Notes: generated by a model from the sequence alone, not told the origin. Shown: positions 38,082 through 47,296, numbered from the stretch's first letter. The stretch is DNA of 64,000 bases from Streptomyces longhuiensis (GCF_020616555.1 NZ_CP085173.1:558001-622000); one strand, 5' to 3'. A program made the numbers and translations.

Positions 38082-39005
38082 TCAGGCCGGTGGTGAGCAG
38101 CGTGTCGAGGTCTGCGAGATCTGCGGGGGTCGGGTCGGTGAGGGGTGCGCGGACCGGTCCGACCGGGCGGCCGCGCAGCGGGCCGCTGCCTTGACCAGGG
38201 ACACCGCATAGCCGGGGCGTCGGTCGCGCAGCTCGACGAAGGGGACGTAGAAGTCGGCGAGGAGCTTGTCGACCCGGCTGTCGTCGCCTGCCGACAGGGC
38301 CTGGAAGAAGGCGTTGGCGATCTCCGGGGCGAAGGCGTGGACGGCTGAGGAGTAGGCGGGGATGCCTACAGTTGCGTAGGCGCGGGCCTGGAGCTCGGCT
38401 GTCGGGGCGCCGTTGAAGAAGAGGAAGCTGTCGGGGACGGCGAGGGTGCTGCGTTGGAGGCGGTCGAGGTCGCTGTGGCCGTCCTTGAGGCCGATGACGC
38501 CGGGGATCGCGGCGATGCGGCGAACGGTCTCCGCGTCGTAGGTCACGTGGTCGCGCTGATAGGCGATGAGGGGCAGCCGGGTGCCGTCGGCGATCCGGCG
38601 GAGGTGCTCGACCAGGCCGTCCTGTGGGGCCTTGCTGAGGTAGTGCGGCAGGACGAGGAGTGCGTCGGCTCCGGCCTGTTCGGCGATACGGGCGAAGCGC
38701 AGCGCCTGGGCGTAGCCGTAGCCGGTACCGGCTACGACGGGGACGCGGCCCGCCGTCACCTCCACGGCGGCGGCAACGACTTGACCGTATTCCTCGTCGT
38801 CGAGAGCGCTGAACTCCCCTGTGCCGCAGGCCGGAAAGACTGCGCCGGGGTTCGTCTCCAGTTGCCCGGCCAGATAGCTGCGGAAGCCGTCGAGGTCGAG
38901 CGAGCCGTCGGCGTGGAAGCAGGTGAGTGGGAAGGACAGCACGCCCTGCGCCATGCCGTCGTGCAGCCGCGCCGCAGTGCCGGTGAGGGGGGTCCGAGTC
39001 ATCAT
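38082..39005 (-). CDS. 5-dehydro-4-deoxyglucarate dehydratase, frameshifted near the 3' end
   Basis: A DapA-superfamily enzyme converting 5-keto-4-deoxyglucarate to alpha-ketoglutarate semialdehyde. It starts at ATG 39005 (GGAG ahead) and reads normally: FPLTCFHADGSLDLDGFRSYL, PACGTGEFSALDDEEY, LLVLPHYLS, IAYQRD (Schiff-base region Tyr), VIGLKDGHSDLD with the catalytic Lys. After VSLVKAAAR (about residue 272) the frame deviates; the expected tail (LRGRPVGPVRAPLTDPT) continues in another frame to a stop at 38059, overlapping gudD. A one-base deletion in the CGCTGCGCGG region near 38190 explains it. Whether the protein with a scrambled C-terminal 35 residues is active is unknown; a sequencing error is also possible. 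Confidence 0.8.
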   Translation of the reverse strand: MMTRTPLTGTAARLHDGMAQGVLSFPLTCFHADGSLDLDGFRSYLAGQLETNPGAVFPACGTGEFSALDDEEYGQVVAAAVEVTAGRVPVVAGTGYGYAQALRFARIAEQAGADALLVLPHYLSKAPQDGLVEHLRRIADGTRLPLIAYQRDHVTYDAETVRRIAAIPGVIGLKDGHSDLDRLQRSTLAVPDSFLFFNGAPTAELQARAYATVGIPAYSSAVHAFAPEIANAFFQALSAGDDSRVDKLLADFYVPFVELRDRRPGYAVSLVKAAARCAAARSDRSAHPSPTRPPQISQTSTRCSPPA

Positions 39006-39148
39006 GCCGTCTCCGTATGTAGATGACGTTCGCACATGAGGATGGACAGTAGGCTCGGGAAACCACCCCGTCAATGGGTTCGAGCAAGGGATCCGGCAAC
39101 AAGTGCAGGCGCGGACAAGCAGGTCGCGACAGTACGTACGATCAACCC

Positions 39149-39970
39149 ATGTCCGAACCTGTTGCGCCTGTCGTGCGGCCGTCCGAGTCCGGCGTGCGCG
39201 AGGTGAAGTCGGCCGCTCGCACGGTCGAACTGCTCGAACTCCTCGCCGCCCGCGGCGACCGGCCCGCCCGACTGCAGGAACTCGCCGACGAGTTGGGTGT
39301 GCCGCGCAGCTCCATGTACGCGCTGCTGCAGACCCTCATCGCACGCGGTTGGGTACGCACCGACGCCACCGCCTCGCTGTATGGAATCGGCCTGCGCACA
39401 CTGCTCACCGGCACCACCTATCTGGACACCGACCCCGTGGTCCGCGTGGTGCGCCCGTACCTGGACGATGCCTCGGAGCAACTCGGCGAGACCATCCACC
39501 TGGCCCGCCTCGACGGCATGGACATCGCCTACCTCGCGACCCGCGAGTCGCACGAGTATCTGCGCACCATCAGCCGGGTGGGGCGCTGGCTGCCCGCCCA
39601 CGCGGGCGCACTCGGCAAGGCGCTGCTGGCCGAACACCCTGACGCGGCGCTGCCGGACGCGCCGTACGAGGCACTGACCCCACGCACCCACACCACCAGG
39701 GCCGCGCTCGTTGCCGACCTCGCGCAGGTGCGGGCGCGCGGTTACTCAATCGACCGCGAGGAGGGCGTCACCGGCATCGTCGGATTCGGCTTCGCGCTGC
39801 GCGTGAACGGCGAAGCGCCGGCAGGGGACGCGATCAGCTGCTCGGTCCCGGTGGCACGGCTCACCGAGGAGCGCGAGCGCCGGATTGTGACCGTGATGCA
39901 GAAGGTGCGCGAGGAGATCGAGGTAAGACTGGCGCAGGGCATGGGCGCGGGCGGAGTCGACTGGCGCTGA
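39149..39970 (+). CDS. IclR-family transcriptional regulator
   Basis: A 273-residue regulator divergent from the glucarate genes. It has an N-terminal winged helix (SAARTVELLELLAARGDRPARLQELADELGVPRSSMYALLQTL) and the IclR effector-binding domain (GETIHLARLDGMDIAYLATRESHEYLR, GALGKALLA, GYSIDREEGVTGIVGFGFAL). The divergent layout with a shared 143-base region suggests it controls gudD and the dehydratase, with a sugar acid intermediate as effector (inference). I see no clear operator, only ATGT-N13-ACAT at about 39017-39037. Confidence 0.88.
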   Translation: MSEPVAPVVRPSESGVREVKSAARTVELLELLAARGDRPARLQELADELGVPRSSMYALLQTLIARGWVRTDATASLYGIGLRTLLTGTTYLDTDPVVRVVRPYLDDASEQLGETIHLARLDGMDIAYLATRESHEYLRTISRVGRWLPAHAGALGKALLAEHPDAALPDAPYEALTPRTHTTRAALVADLAQVRARGYSIDREEGVTGIVGFGFALRVNGEAPAGDAISCSVPVARLTEERERRIVTVMQKVREEIEVRLAQGMGAGGVDWR

Positions 39971-40072
39971 GCCCCCGGTCTCGAGGAGCGCTTCGGCGGC
40001 TCGCAGAAACCCGGCGCCGGCGAAGGCACCGGTCAAGGCCGAGCTCGCCCGACGGCACTGCCACACCCGGGT

Positions 40073-40107
40073 AGGGGTCCGGAGTTGCGAGGCAGCTCCG
40101 GACCCCT
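40073..40107 (+). terminator. hairpin terminator after IclR gene
   Basis: AGGGGTCCGGAG and CTCCGGACCCCT form a perfect 12-bp stem with an 11-base loop, between the convergent IclR gene and the small minus-strand gene. Confidence 0.85.
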
Positions 40108-40188
40108 TCCTCACTGCCCTGTCCGTACATCGTCCTCGGCAGATGTCCGCGGTGGTCGACGCTCCCACCTGCAAGGAGACAGAGACGT

Positions 40189-40383
40189 TCAGTTCTCCGA
40201 GGGGATACGCGCCGCGATCTCACGCGCGAACCACTGCGCCTCCTCGCTCAGTTCGTCCGGGCCCTCCGCGGCAATCATCTGGAGCAGGCGCAGCAGGTCG
40301 TGGGCTTCTTCGAGCGTGAGCAGCTCCAGGTGGCGGGCTGCGGTGTCCTGCTCGGGGATCAGGCTGGTGACATCTGGATTCAT
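40189..40383 (-). CDS. small conserved hypothetical protein
   Basis: Read from ATG 40383 it is a 64-residue acidic, helical protein (LELLTLEEAHDLLRLLQMIAAEGPDELSEEAQWFAREIAARIPSEN). The C-terminal pattern, ending in AARIPSE, is one I have seen in small Streptomyces proteins of DUF type (perhaps DUF6417-like), but the family name is uncertain. No signal or membrane segment. Function unknown. Confidence 0.6.
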   Translation of the reverse strand: MNPDVTSLIPEQDTAARHLELLTLEEAHDLLRLLQMIAAEGPDELSEEAQWFAREIAARIPSEN

Positions 40384-40711
40384 GCCGGTTCTAACGACGA
40401 CCGACGCCAAGAGCATCCACCGGGCCTGCTTCGTGCGCCCGAATGGAGGACGGACGCGGCCCGCCACGCCAGCCCGCTCGCGACTTCACGCAACTCCCCA
40501 CGTGCGCATCAGGCATAGCCCGACGCTCCTCGCACGCGTCCCCTGGAGCGGAGGGAACAGATGGCCCTGTTCGAGCCATCGGTCACGGCCGGCGCCAGGC
40601 CTCACGCGCTGTGACCGAGCGCTCTGGTTGGCCCGACCGGTCAACCAGAGCGCTCAAAGGAAGTGCTGGTCGGCACCGTCGCCGAAGGCGAGGCACCACG
40701 CCGGCGTCCGG
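40384..40711. other. intergenic region with GAPDH terminator
   Basis: No gene; contains the strong hairpin 40617-40655. Confidence 0.45.
40617..40655 (-). terminator. hairpin terminator of GAPDH gene
   Basis: GAGCGCTCTGGTT and AACCAGAGCGCTC form a perfect 13-bp stem (extendable by G-C and G-U pairs) about 55 bases past the GAPDH stop. Confidence 0.88.
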
Positions 40712-41710
40712 TCAGCGGGTGGCGAGGAACTCGAGCGTGTCGATCACGCGGTTCGAGAAGCCCCACTCGTTGTCGTACCACGCGACCACCTTGACGTGGC
40801 GGCCCTCGACACGAGTCAGAGCCGCGTCAAAGATCGCCGAGGCGGGATTGCCCGTGATGTCGGACGACACGAGCGGGTCGTCCGAGTACTCGAGGATGCC
40901 GGCGAGCGGCCCCTCCGCTGCGGCGCGGTACGCCGCCAGCACGTCGTCGCGCGTCACGTCGCGGGCGACGGTCGTATTGAGTTCGACGATCGAGCCCACC
41001 GGCACCGGTACGCGGATGGAGTCGCCCGACAGCTTGCCGTCGAGGTTCGGCAGCACCAGGCCGATCGCCTTGGCGGCGCCGGTCGTCGTCGGCACGATGT
41101 TGATGCCGGCTGCCCGGGCGCGACGGGCGTCGCGGTGCGGGCCGTCCTGCAGGTTCTGCTCCTGCGTGTAGGCGTGCACCGTCGTCATGAACCCGTGCTC
41201 GATACCTGCGAGGTCGTCGAGCACCTTGGCCAGCGGAGCGAGCGCGTTGGTGGTGCAGGAGGCGTTCGAGACGACCGTGTGCACGTCCCGGTCGTAGGCG
41301 TCGGTGTTGACCCCGAACGCGAGCGTGACATCGGCGCCGTCCGACGGCGCGCTCACGAGTACCTTCTTCGCACCCGCGTCGAGGTGGGCACGAGCAGCCT
41401 TGGCCGAGGTGAAGCGGCCGGTGGCTTCCAGAACGATGTCGACGCCGAGTTCGGCCCACGGCAGCTGCGCCGGTTCGCGCTCGGCCAGCACCTTGATCCG
41501 GCGGCCGTCGACGACGAGGACGTCCCCGTCGACGGTCACCGGGCGCCCGAGCCGACCGGCCGTGCTGTCGTAGGCGAGCAGCCGGGCGAGAGTGGCGGGC
41601 TCGGTCAGGTCGTTCACGGCGACGATCTCGAGGGCACTGTCGCGCTCCAGCAGTGCGCGCAGCACATTGCGTCCGATGCGGCCGAATCCGTTGATGGCGA
41701 TGCGAGTCAT
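40712..41710 (-). CDS. gap: glyceraldehyde-3-phosphate dehydrogenase, type I
   Basis: A 332-residue glycolytic enzyme. It begins TRIAINGFGRIGRNVLRAL (NAD-binding fold), has VNDLTEP with the Asp typical of NAD specificity, the catalytic SNASCTTNALAPL, the substrate HAYTQEQNLQDGPH loop, and WYDNEWGFSNRV near the C-terminus. ATG 41710 is preceded by AAAGGGA. The gene is alone, not next to pgk/tpi as the housekeeping copy usually is, so it may be an additional paralog. It has its own terminator and lies downstream of the terminator of the GlxA-type gene. Confidence 0.93.
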   Translation of the reverse strand: MTRIAINGFGRIGRNVLRALLERDSALEIVAVNDLTEPATLARLLAYDSTAGRLGRPVTVDGDVLVVDGRRIKVLAEREPAQLPWAELGVDIVLEATGRFTSAKAARAHLDAGAKKVLVSAPSDGADVTLAFGVNTDAYDRDVHTVVSNASCTTNALAPLAKVLDDLAGIEHGFMTTVHAYTQEQNLQDGPHRDARRARAAGINIVPTTTGAAKAIGLVLPNLDGKLSGDSIRVPVPVGSIVELNTTVARDVTRDDVLAAYRAAAEGPLAGILEYSDDPLVSSDITGNPASAIFDAALTRVEGRHVKVVAWYDNEWGFSNRVIDTLEFLATR

Positions 41711-41763
41711 GAGTGATGTCCCTTTCCTTCGCCACCAGGGTCGCCTGCAGCTCACACCGCTGA

Positions 41764-41804
41764 CAGTGGCGGGATCGCCACGGTTCAAAAGGATCCCGCC
41801 ACTG
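41764..41804 (-). terminator. hairpin terminator of GlxA-type gene
   Basis: CAGTGGCGGGATC and GATCCCGCCACTG form a perfect 13-bp stem, 18 bases after the stop codon of the regulator; it separates this gene from GAPDH. Confidence 0.9.
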
Positions 41805-41822
41805 CCGGCGGTGCCGGGCGGG

Positions 41823-42779
41823 CTACTCGCCCCGGGTGAAGGTGCGCCGGTACTCGCTCGGTGTGGTGCCGAGGATGCGCTGGAAGTGCAGACGCAGGTT
41901 CGCGCCGGTGCCGAGCCCGACATCGGCGGCGATCTGCTCGACGCTGCGCTGCGAGCGCTCGAGCAGTTCGCGGGCCAGGTCGATGCGGGCGCGCATGACC
42001 CACTGCATCGGCGTGTAGCCGGTCTCCTCGACGAAGCGCCGGGAGAACGTGCGCGGCGAGACCTCGGCCTGCCGCGCCAGTGTGTCGAGGGTGAGGGGCT
42101 CGCCGAGCCGGTGCAGCGCCCACTCGCGGGTGACGGCGAACCGCTCGCCGAGTGGCTCGGGGACGCTGCGCGGCACGTACTGGGCCTGGCCACCGCTGCG
42201 GTAGGGGGCGGCAACCAGACGCCGGGCCGCATGATTGGACGCGGCCACTCCGAGGTCGCCGCGCAGGATGTGCAGGCACAAGTCGATGCCGGAGGCGGCA
42301 CCGGCCGAGGTGAGCACGCTGCCCTCGTCGACGAACAGCACGTTCTCGTCGACCTGGACGAGCGGGTGCTTGGCCACGAGCGCCCGCGTGTAGTGCCAGT
42401 GCGTCGTCGCGCGCCTGCCGTCGAGCAGGCCCGTGGCCGCGAGCGCAAAGGCGCCCGTCGAGATGGCGGCGAGCCGCGCGCCCCTGTCGTGCGCGGCGAT
42501 CAATGCGTCGACGACAGCCGGCGGCGGGTCGTCCCGGTCCGGGAACCGGTAGCCGGGGACGAAGACGATGTCGGCCCACGCAAGCGCGTCGAGGCCGTGG
42601 GCGACGTAGTACGCGAGGCCATCGCCGCCGGCCACGAGACCGGGCGCCGCCCCGCACACGCGCACCTCGTACGGCATGCTCGCGCGGGTCGTGAAGACCT
42701 GCGCGGGAATTCCGACATCGAGCGGCTTCGCACCCTCGAGCACAAGGACGGCGACGCGATGGAGGCGGGAGGCTGACAC
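41823..42779 (-). CDS. GlxA-family regulator (DJ-1/PfpI domain plus AraC helix-turn-helix)
   Basis: A 318-residue transcription factor. Residues 1-190 form a DJ-1/PfpI glutamine-amidotransferase-like domain (VAVLVLEGAKPLDVGIPAQVF; ISTGAFALAATGLLDGRRATTHW), in which the usual nucleophile Cys position reads ISTGAF, so it is probably non-enzymatic. Residues 215-318 are an AraC/XylS double helix-turn-helix (TLDTLARQAEVSPRTFSRRFVEETG; SVEQIAADVGLGTGANLRLHFQRILGTTPSEYRRTF). GTG start. The effector is unknown; members often control catabolic or stress genes. Confidence 0.92.
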   Translation of the reverse strand: MSASRLHRVAVLVLEGAKPLDVGIPAQVFTTRASMPYEVRVCGAAPGLVAGGDGLAYYVAHGLDALAWADIVFVPGYRFPDRDDPPPAVVDALIAAHDRGARLAAISTGAFALAATGLLDGRRATTHWHYTRALVAKHPLVQVDENVLFVDEGSVLTSAGAASGIDLCLHILRGDLGVAASNHAARRLVAAPYRSGGQAQYVPRSVPEPLGERFAVTREWALHRLGEPLTLDTLARQAEVSPRTFSRRFVEETGYTPMQWVMRARIDLARELLERSQRSVEQIAADVGLGTGANLRLHFQRILGTTPSEYRRTFTRGE

Positions 42780-42977
42780 AGGAAAAGGTTACGTGGGGCA
42801 TGACTTCGATACGTTCACTGCGCGCAGCGGGCAGACGACCGCCCTTCACGCTTTTCAGCGCCTCGTCAGGCCAAGCCAGCTGTGACCTGGCCAATTGTGC
42901 CCTGCGCGCGCCTCGTTGGGGGCCAGGTCCCGCCGGTGGTCCGCGACGGCGGGTCTCCGGACCCCGCGTAGGTCGCG

Positions 42978-43371
42978 TCAGGCAGCGACGGTGGCTGCGT
43001 CCTCCGAGAGCAGCTCGGGCATACGCTCCACCAGCACCACGACCCCGACCACCTCGCCGGCCTCGGAGCGGCCGACCCAGACGGGACAGGTGCCGTCCCC
43101 TGTCGTACCGAAGGCCGCCAGTTCGCCGTCGGAGGGCGGTGTCGAAGCCGAAGATTCCGTCTTCTCGGAGCAGGCGGAGGTCGTCGTCGGGCCGACGGGC
43201 CATCTCCCAACTCGCGGCAGGGCTCTCGCCGACAAGCACACGGACGGCCGTGGTGGCGGTACGTGTGACTTCGCTCCCCGCCCACTCGCTACGCCAAGTG
43301 TGGCGGGCCTGCGCCTCCTCCAGTACGTACTCCCCCGGCGGGACGGGGACCGTGATGTGCGGCCCGTCGCC
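42978..43371 (-). pseudogene. DUF4241 protein, frameshifted remnant
   Basis: From about 43371 down to 43137 one frame reads ITVPVPPGEYVLEEAQARH...SWEMARRP...REDGIFGFDTA, and from about 43133 to the stop at 42978 another frame reads FGTTGDGTCPVWVGRSEAGEVVGVVVLVERMPELL. Together these match the C-terminal half of DUF4241 proteins (GFDAGTG...; DGSYPVWVGR). No intact start is evident. It is a truncated, frameshifted gene. Confidence 0.65.
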
Positions 43372-43766
43372 AGATCGCGACAACCCCGCCGCCTCAGCCC
43401 GAGTTCTCGCCCCGCTACGTCGGCATACCGACCTCCGGCGACTGCGGGACCGGTTGTGCACACAGCGTGCCCGGCCGCCATCGGGCCCGATCGGCTCGTG
43501 GTGGGGAGCCCCCCGTCGTACGGTGGAAGTAGCAGGTGGCGCGCCTCCACAGACACCGTGCGGAGGTGTCCATCTCACCTCAGGTCGCGCACATCCTGGG
43601 GTTGTTCCCCTGCGGCCGCCCCGGGACTGGATGCCGTGGGCGACTCCACAACACTCCTGCTCCAGCACCGAGGAGAACTACTCGCCGAGCGCCGCTCGGC
43701 CCCCTTCCCGCACGGTTCGAGGCCGGGGCCGGGCCGCGTGACAATCCCGGAAAGCAGGTGCGTCCC
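43372..43766. other. non-coding stretch
   Basis: Possible degraded 5' part of the DUF4241 gene and the promoter of the small secreted protein; nothing else is supported. Confidence 0.35.
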
Positions 43767-44042
43767 ATGCCCACGTCGACCCGCGTCGCCGGTGTCCTCA
43801 CCGGCCTGACCCTCACCCTCGGCGCCACAGCTCTCACCGCCCCCGCCTCCCACGCGGACATCCCCGCCTGCACCAACATGGCCACCCAGGCAGGTGCCAG
43901 CGCTGCCGACGCCGTCTCTACGGCATGCCACCGTGGCGTGAGCGGCGACCTGCAGGGCTGTGTGAGCGGGTTGACGGCGGCCGGAGTACCGGGCGGCGCT
44001 GCGACCGGCGCGTGCCGGTTGGCAGCCCACGAACCCCGATAG
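43767..44042 (+). CDS. small secreted protein
   Basis: A 91-residue protein with GGAAAGCAGG ahead of ATG 43767 and a clear signal peptide (VAGVLTGLTLTLGATALTAPASHA, cleavage near residue 30). The mature part of about 60 residues has four Cys (PACTN, STACHR, QGCVSG, GACRL), suggesting a disulfide-stabilised mini-domain. I do not recognise the family. Confidence 0.7.
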   Translation: MPTSTRVAGVLTGLTLTLGATALTAPASHADIPACTNMATQAGASAADAVSTACHRGVSGDLQGCVSGLTAAGVPGGAATGACRLAAHEPR

Positions 44043-44764
44043 ACCCGCCCTCCACGGTCGACACCAGGGCACGAATGCCGGGGCTCCGGTCATGAACCGA
44101 AGTCCGGGCTGATGCCACTGTTTTGTCCTCCTAGGCATGCGCCGTACCCGGATCCATCACGCGCGCCAGCACCTCGGCAATATCCCGCACGGGGAAGACC
44201 ACCGGCGTCCCTTCGGACTGCCAGCAGTCGTCCGGCTCCGCGCCCATCGTCTGTCGGCAGGCCGCAGTACCTGTTCCGCCTCTGCCCCCGTACGGCAGAA
44301 CGAGATCCGAATCCGTCAGGCTGCACCAATGCGCTGGGATCGAGTCCCTTGACGACGTCGCCAGTGGGCTCGATCGAGCCAGTGGCCCCTGGCCCTGGAG
44401 GGGCCAGCCTTCTTACCGGGCGGCGGCAGGGTCAGTCAGCTGTCCAGGTCGATCGTGAAGCGCCCCTTGCCCACTCCGATCGTGTCGGCGTGGACCATGC
44501 CACGAGACGATCGCGAGGAGTCAACGACCCGAGACCTGAAGTCCCGGGTGCAGCGGGTGGCCGACGCGTCCGCGCGCGAACACACTGCGAAGCGAGCTCG
44601 ATGCCCGTCGACCGACTGGTGGCACTGGTGAATGCCAGGTCCTGACCTCTGGGCGGCCCGGGCGCACCGCTGTCTCTCCCTCGGGCCGCTCCACCGCTCG
44701 GGGAGTTAGGATCGATCGCCGCATCTCTGGGAAGAGATAAGGCAGTTGACGCCTGGGGGGCGAC
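44043..44764. other. largely non-coding stretch
   Basis: Apart from the short minus-strand frame at 44131-44247 I see no gene or strong hairpin. Confidence 0.35.
44131..44247 (-). other. short unrecognised open frame, possible gene remnant
   Basis: A 38-codon frame from ATG 44247 (MGAEPDDCWQSEGTPVVF...) continues open upstream to about 44420 with protein-like composition (DPSAHWCSLTDSDLVLPYGG) but without a start codon or ribosome site. It could be the 3' part of a decayed gene. No family recognised. Confidence 0.25.
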
Positions 44765-46273
44765 GTGGTGGAGGACAGCAGACCTGCGCGCAGAACACGG
44801 GGAGCCATGTGGGGGGAGGCGTTGCTCGTCGTGGCGGCCGGGCTGGTCGTCGGACTCGCGGTGGCCTTCCACTGGTTCGGCTGGACCTCGATACCGGGCA
44901 ACGCGTGCGGCGGCCGTTTCAGCCCCTGCCCCGACGGCACCACCCCCACCATCCTGCTGGCGTTCCTGTGCACCTTCGCGGGTACGCTCCTGGTCAACTG
45001 GCGGGTCGCCGAACTGACCAGGGTCCGGCCCGGCAAGGCGCTGCCCGCCGTGCTCGTCGTCACGGGCATCCTCCTCGCCCTCTGGCCGGGATGGCAGGCG
45101 TACGCGTGGATGCGCGGCCCCGTCCTCGACCGGGCCTGGGTCGCGCCGGTCGACCGGCCTGGCACCGTCAGGGGCGTGGGCAACTGGCCCGTGGACAGCA
45201 CCGTCGTCCGCGCCCGCACCGACGGTCTCACCAGCTACGACCTCGCCGACGGGCATGAGCGCTGGAGCCTTGACGCGCCCGTGCGCGGATCGGCGTGCGC
45301 GATGAGCGACACCGTGGTCGACGGCGTCGGTGTGATCGCCTTCGGCCGCGAGGACGAACCGTGCGACACAGTGTGGGGTGTGGACATCACGAGCGGCCGC
45401 AAACTCTGGGAGCGGAAGATCAAGGGCGGCGCCGGGTTCGAGCCGCCCACCGACGGCCGGCTGGCCGCCGACAGCGGCGTCGCCGTCGCTCTGGAGGACA
45501 CCGCCGTAAGGGGCTTCACCCTGCGCGCGGGCGTCCCGCGCTGGAAACTGGACCTCGGCAAGGAATGCTCGCCGGTTGTCGCCTCGGCCGCGGCGGCCCG
45601 TACCCGGGTGGTCGTCCAGTGCATGAGCGGCTCCAAGTTCCGCTCGCTGGAACTGGTCTCGCTCGACACCTCGACCGGCACGCACGTCCGCCGTACCGCG
45701 CTCCCGGCGGAGAGCCGCTGGGAAGCGGCCATGGTCCTCTCCGCCCGGCCGTTCGTGCTCTGGCTCAAGGAGAAGGATGACCGTGGCACCGATGCTGTGC
45801 TCGCCTTCGGCGACCAGGACCGCCTGCGCGGGTCGGTGAAGGTCTCGGGGCGCGAGGAAGACTTGCGCATGACCGTGGACACCGAACAGGGCTTCGACGC
45901 CCGGCCCGCGCTCCGTGCCGCGGTCGCCGGAGACGTTCTGGTGACCGCGGTGACGAAGCCGGGCGAGGCCGTCCCCGGCGCCGTGTCCGGCTACCGGCTC
46001 GGCAGCGGACAGCGACTGTGGCACACCGGAACGGACGGGCCGGTCACGGCCCTCACCCGGCTGCCCGGGAACCGACTCGCCATCCTCGCGGGCGGGCGGA
46101 TCGGCTCCCTCGACCCGCGCACCGGACACCTCGCCGAGGGGCCGCTGATCCGCGAGGGCACCGACGACGTCGCCGAGGCCGCCCAACTTGTGCCCGGCCG
46201 CCACGGCGACTGGCTCCTCGTCAACCCCGACGGGACCGGCATCACGCCGCCCCTCCTCAGGGTCAGCAACTGA
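44765..46273 (+). CDS. membrane-anchored PQQ-like beta-propeller protein
   Basis: A 502-residue protein. GTG 44765 has GGGGGGCGAC upstream. Three hydrophobic helices in the first 115 residues (ALLVVAAGLVVGLAVAFHWF; TILLAFLCTFAGTLLV; LPAVLVVTGILLALWPGW) anchor an extracytoplasmic domain of about 380 residues with PQQ/quinoprotein-like propeller repeats (LTSYDLADGHERWSLD, VWGVDITSGRKLWERKI, VSGYRLGSGQRLWHTG, IGSLDPRTGHLA). No enzymatic PQQ-site residues are recognised; proteins of this type are usually structural or sensor-like. A terminator follows. Confidence 0.8.
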   Translation: MVEDSRPARRTRGAMWGEALLVVAAGLVVGLAVAFHWFGWTSIPGNACGGRFSPCPDGTTPTILLAFLCTFAGTLLVNWRVAELTRVRPGKALPAVLVVTGILLALWPGWQAYAWMRGPVLDRAWVAPVDRPGTVRGVGNWPVDSTVVRARTDGLTSYDLADGHERWSLDAPVRGSACAMSDTVVDGVGVIAFGREDEPCDTVWGVDITSGRKLWERKIKGGAGFEPPTDGRLAADSGVAVALEDTAVRGFTLRAGVPRWKLDLGKECSPVVASAAAARTRVVVQCMSGSKFRSLELVSLDTSTGTHVRRTALPAESRWEAAMVLSARPFVLWLKEKDDRGTDAVLAFGDQDRLRGSVKVSGREEDLRMTVDTEQGFDARPALRAAVAGDVLVTAVTKPGEAVPGAVSGYRLGSGQRLWHTGTDGPVTALTRLPGNRLAILAGGRIGSLDPRTGHLAEGPLIREGTDDVAEAAQLVPGRHGDWLLVNPDGTGITPPLLRVSN

Positions 46274-46279
46274 CCTCTA

Positions 46280-46311
46280 TTCAGTTCTATGCCGAGCGGC
46301 AGAGAACTGAA
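46280..46311 (+). terminator. hairpin terminator after PQQ-like gene
   Basis: TTCAGTTCT and AGAACTGAA pair fully, extended inward after one mismatch by TGCCG/CGGCA, 7 bases past the stop codon. Confidence 0.8.
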
Positions 46312-46462
46312 GCGGGGCCCACGAGGCGCCCCTGCCGGATCTGCGGGAACGGTGACCCCTCTCGGGGCAGGAACCCCGTCGTCGACGTGACGGGTCCGGC
46401 AGGAGACAGCTCAGCTATGCGACAACGAACTGGCATTTTCCATGCCCTGGTCGGAGGTCGGA

Positions 46463-47296
46463 TCAGCGCAGTCCGGCGAAGAGATCGTTCTCGGGTACGG
46501 CCGCGCCGGTGGCGTCCTGGACACGTACGAAGGTCTCCATGCCCATCAACTCGCCGAACCTCTCCTTGCCCATCTTGAGAAAGAAGATGTTCTCGCCCTG
46601 ACTGGCGTGCGCGGCCAGCGCGTCGAACTTCTGACCGCTGAACGCGGTGGTGTCCACCCACGTGGTGATCTCGTCGTCGGGGAGGCCGATCTCGGCCAAT
46701 GCGGCGGTCTCGGCAGGATCCGGCTCCGGCATGTCCTCATGAAACTCGCGCATGATCTCGCCGAACCGTTGCATCCCCGAACGCGGCATCGTCGTCCAGT
46801 ACACCTTCGGTGTCAGCTCGGTCAGCTCAAGCGCCGCCATCGTGATGCGGTGGGCCTGGATGTGGTCGGGGTGGCCGTAGAAGCCGTTCTCGTCATAGGT
46901 GACGACCACATCAGGTCGGTAGTGCCGCATGAGTTCCGCGAGTCGGGCGGCGCCTTCCCGGACGGGGGTCTGCCAGAAGGATCCGGGGGCGTCGTTGCTC
47001 GGCCAGCCCATCATTCCGGAGTCGGCGTAGTCGAGCATCTCCAGATCGCTGATCTTGAGGACGTCACAGCTCGCTTCGAGTTCTTGACGGCGCATCGAGG
47101 CGACGGCCGCGGGATCGTGCCCGGGATCGCCCGGCTTGACACCTCCCGGTCCGTCACCGCAACCGCCGTCGGTACACGTCACGAGAACCGTGCGGATGCC
47201 CTCCGCCGCGTACCGCGCGAGGACCCCTCCGGTTCCGGTGGCCTCGTCGTCGGGATGAGCGTGCACTGCCATCAGCGTCAAGGGTCGGTCAGTCAT
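46463..47296 (-). CDS. PIG-L/LmbE-family deacetylase
   Basis: A 277-residue zinc-dependent N-acetylglucosaminyl-type deacetylase. The zinc motif AHPDDEATGTGG is at residues 11-22 and the third ligand and catalytic region is YGHPDHIQAHR (about 140). ATG 47296 has AGGAGG upstream. It belongs with MshB and Mca of mycothiol metabolism by fold, but the segment after the first motif (CTDGGCGDGPGG) differs from both, so the substrate is left open. No mycothiol gene is adjacent. Confidence 0.87.
   Translation of the reverse strand: MTDRPLTLMAVHAHPDDEATGTGGVLARYAAEGIRTVLVTCTDGGCGDGPGGVKPGDPGHDPAAVASMRRQELEASCDVLKISDLEMLDYADSGMMGWPSNDAPGSFWQTPVREGAARLAELMRHYRPDVVVTYDENGFYGHPDHIQAHRITMAALELTELTPKVYWTTMPRSGMQRFGEIMREFHEDMPEPDPAETAALAEIGLPDDEITTWVDTTAFSGQKFDALAAHASQGENIFFLKMGKERFGELMGMETFVRVQDATGAAVPENDLFAGLR

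Noticed and set aside
36308..38194. A 628-codon plus-strand frame antisense to glucarate dehydratase
   Set aside because: No recognisable domain; the minus strand carries full enolase-superfamily motifs.
41711..41763. GAPDH as part of an operon with the GlxA-type regulator
   Set aside because: A perfect 13-bp terminator hairpin at 41764-41804 separates them.
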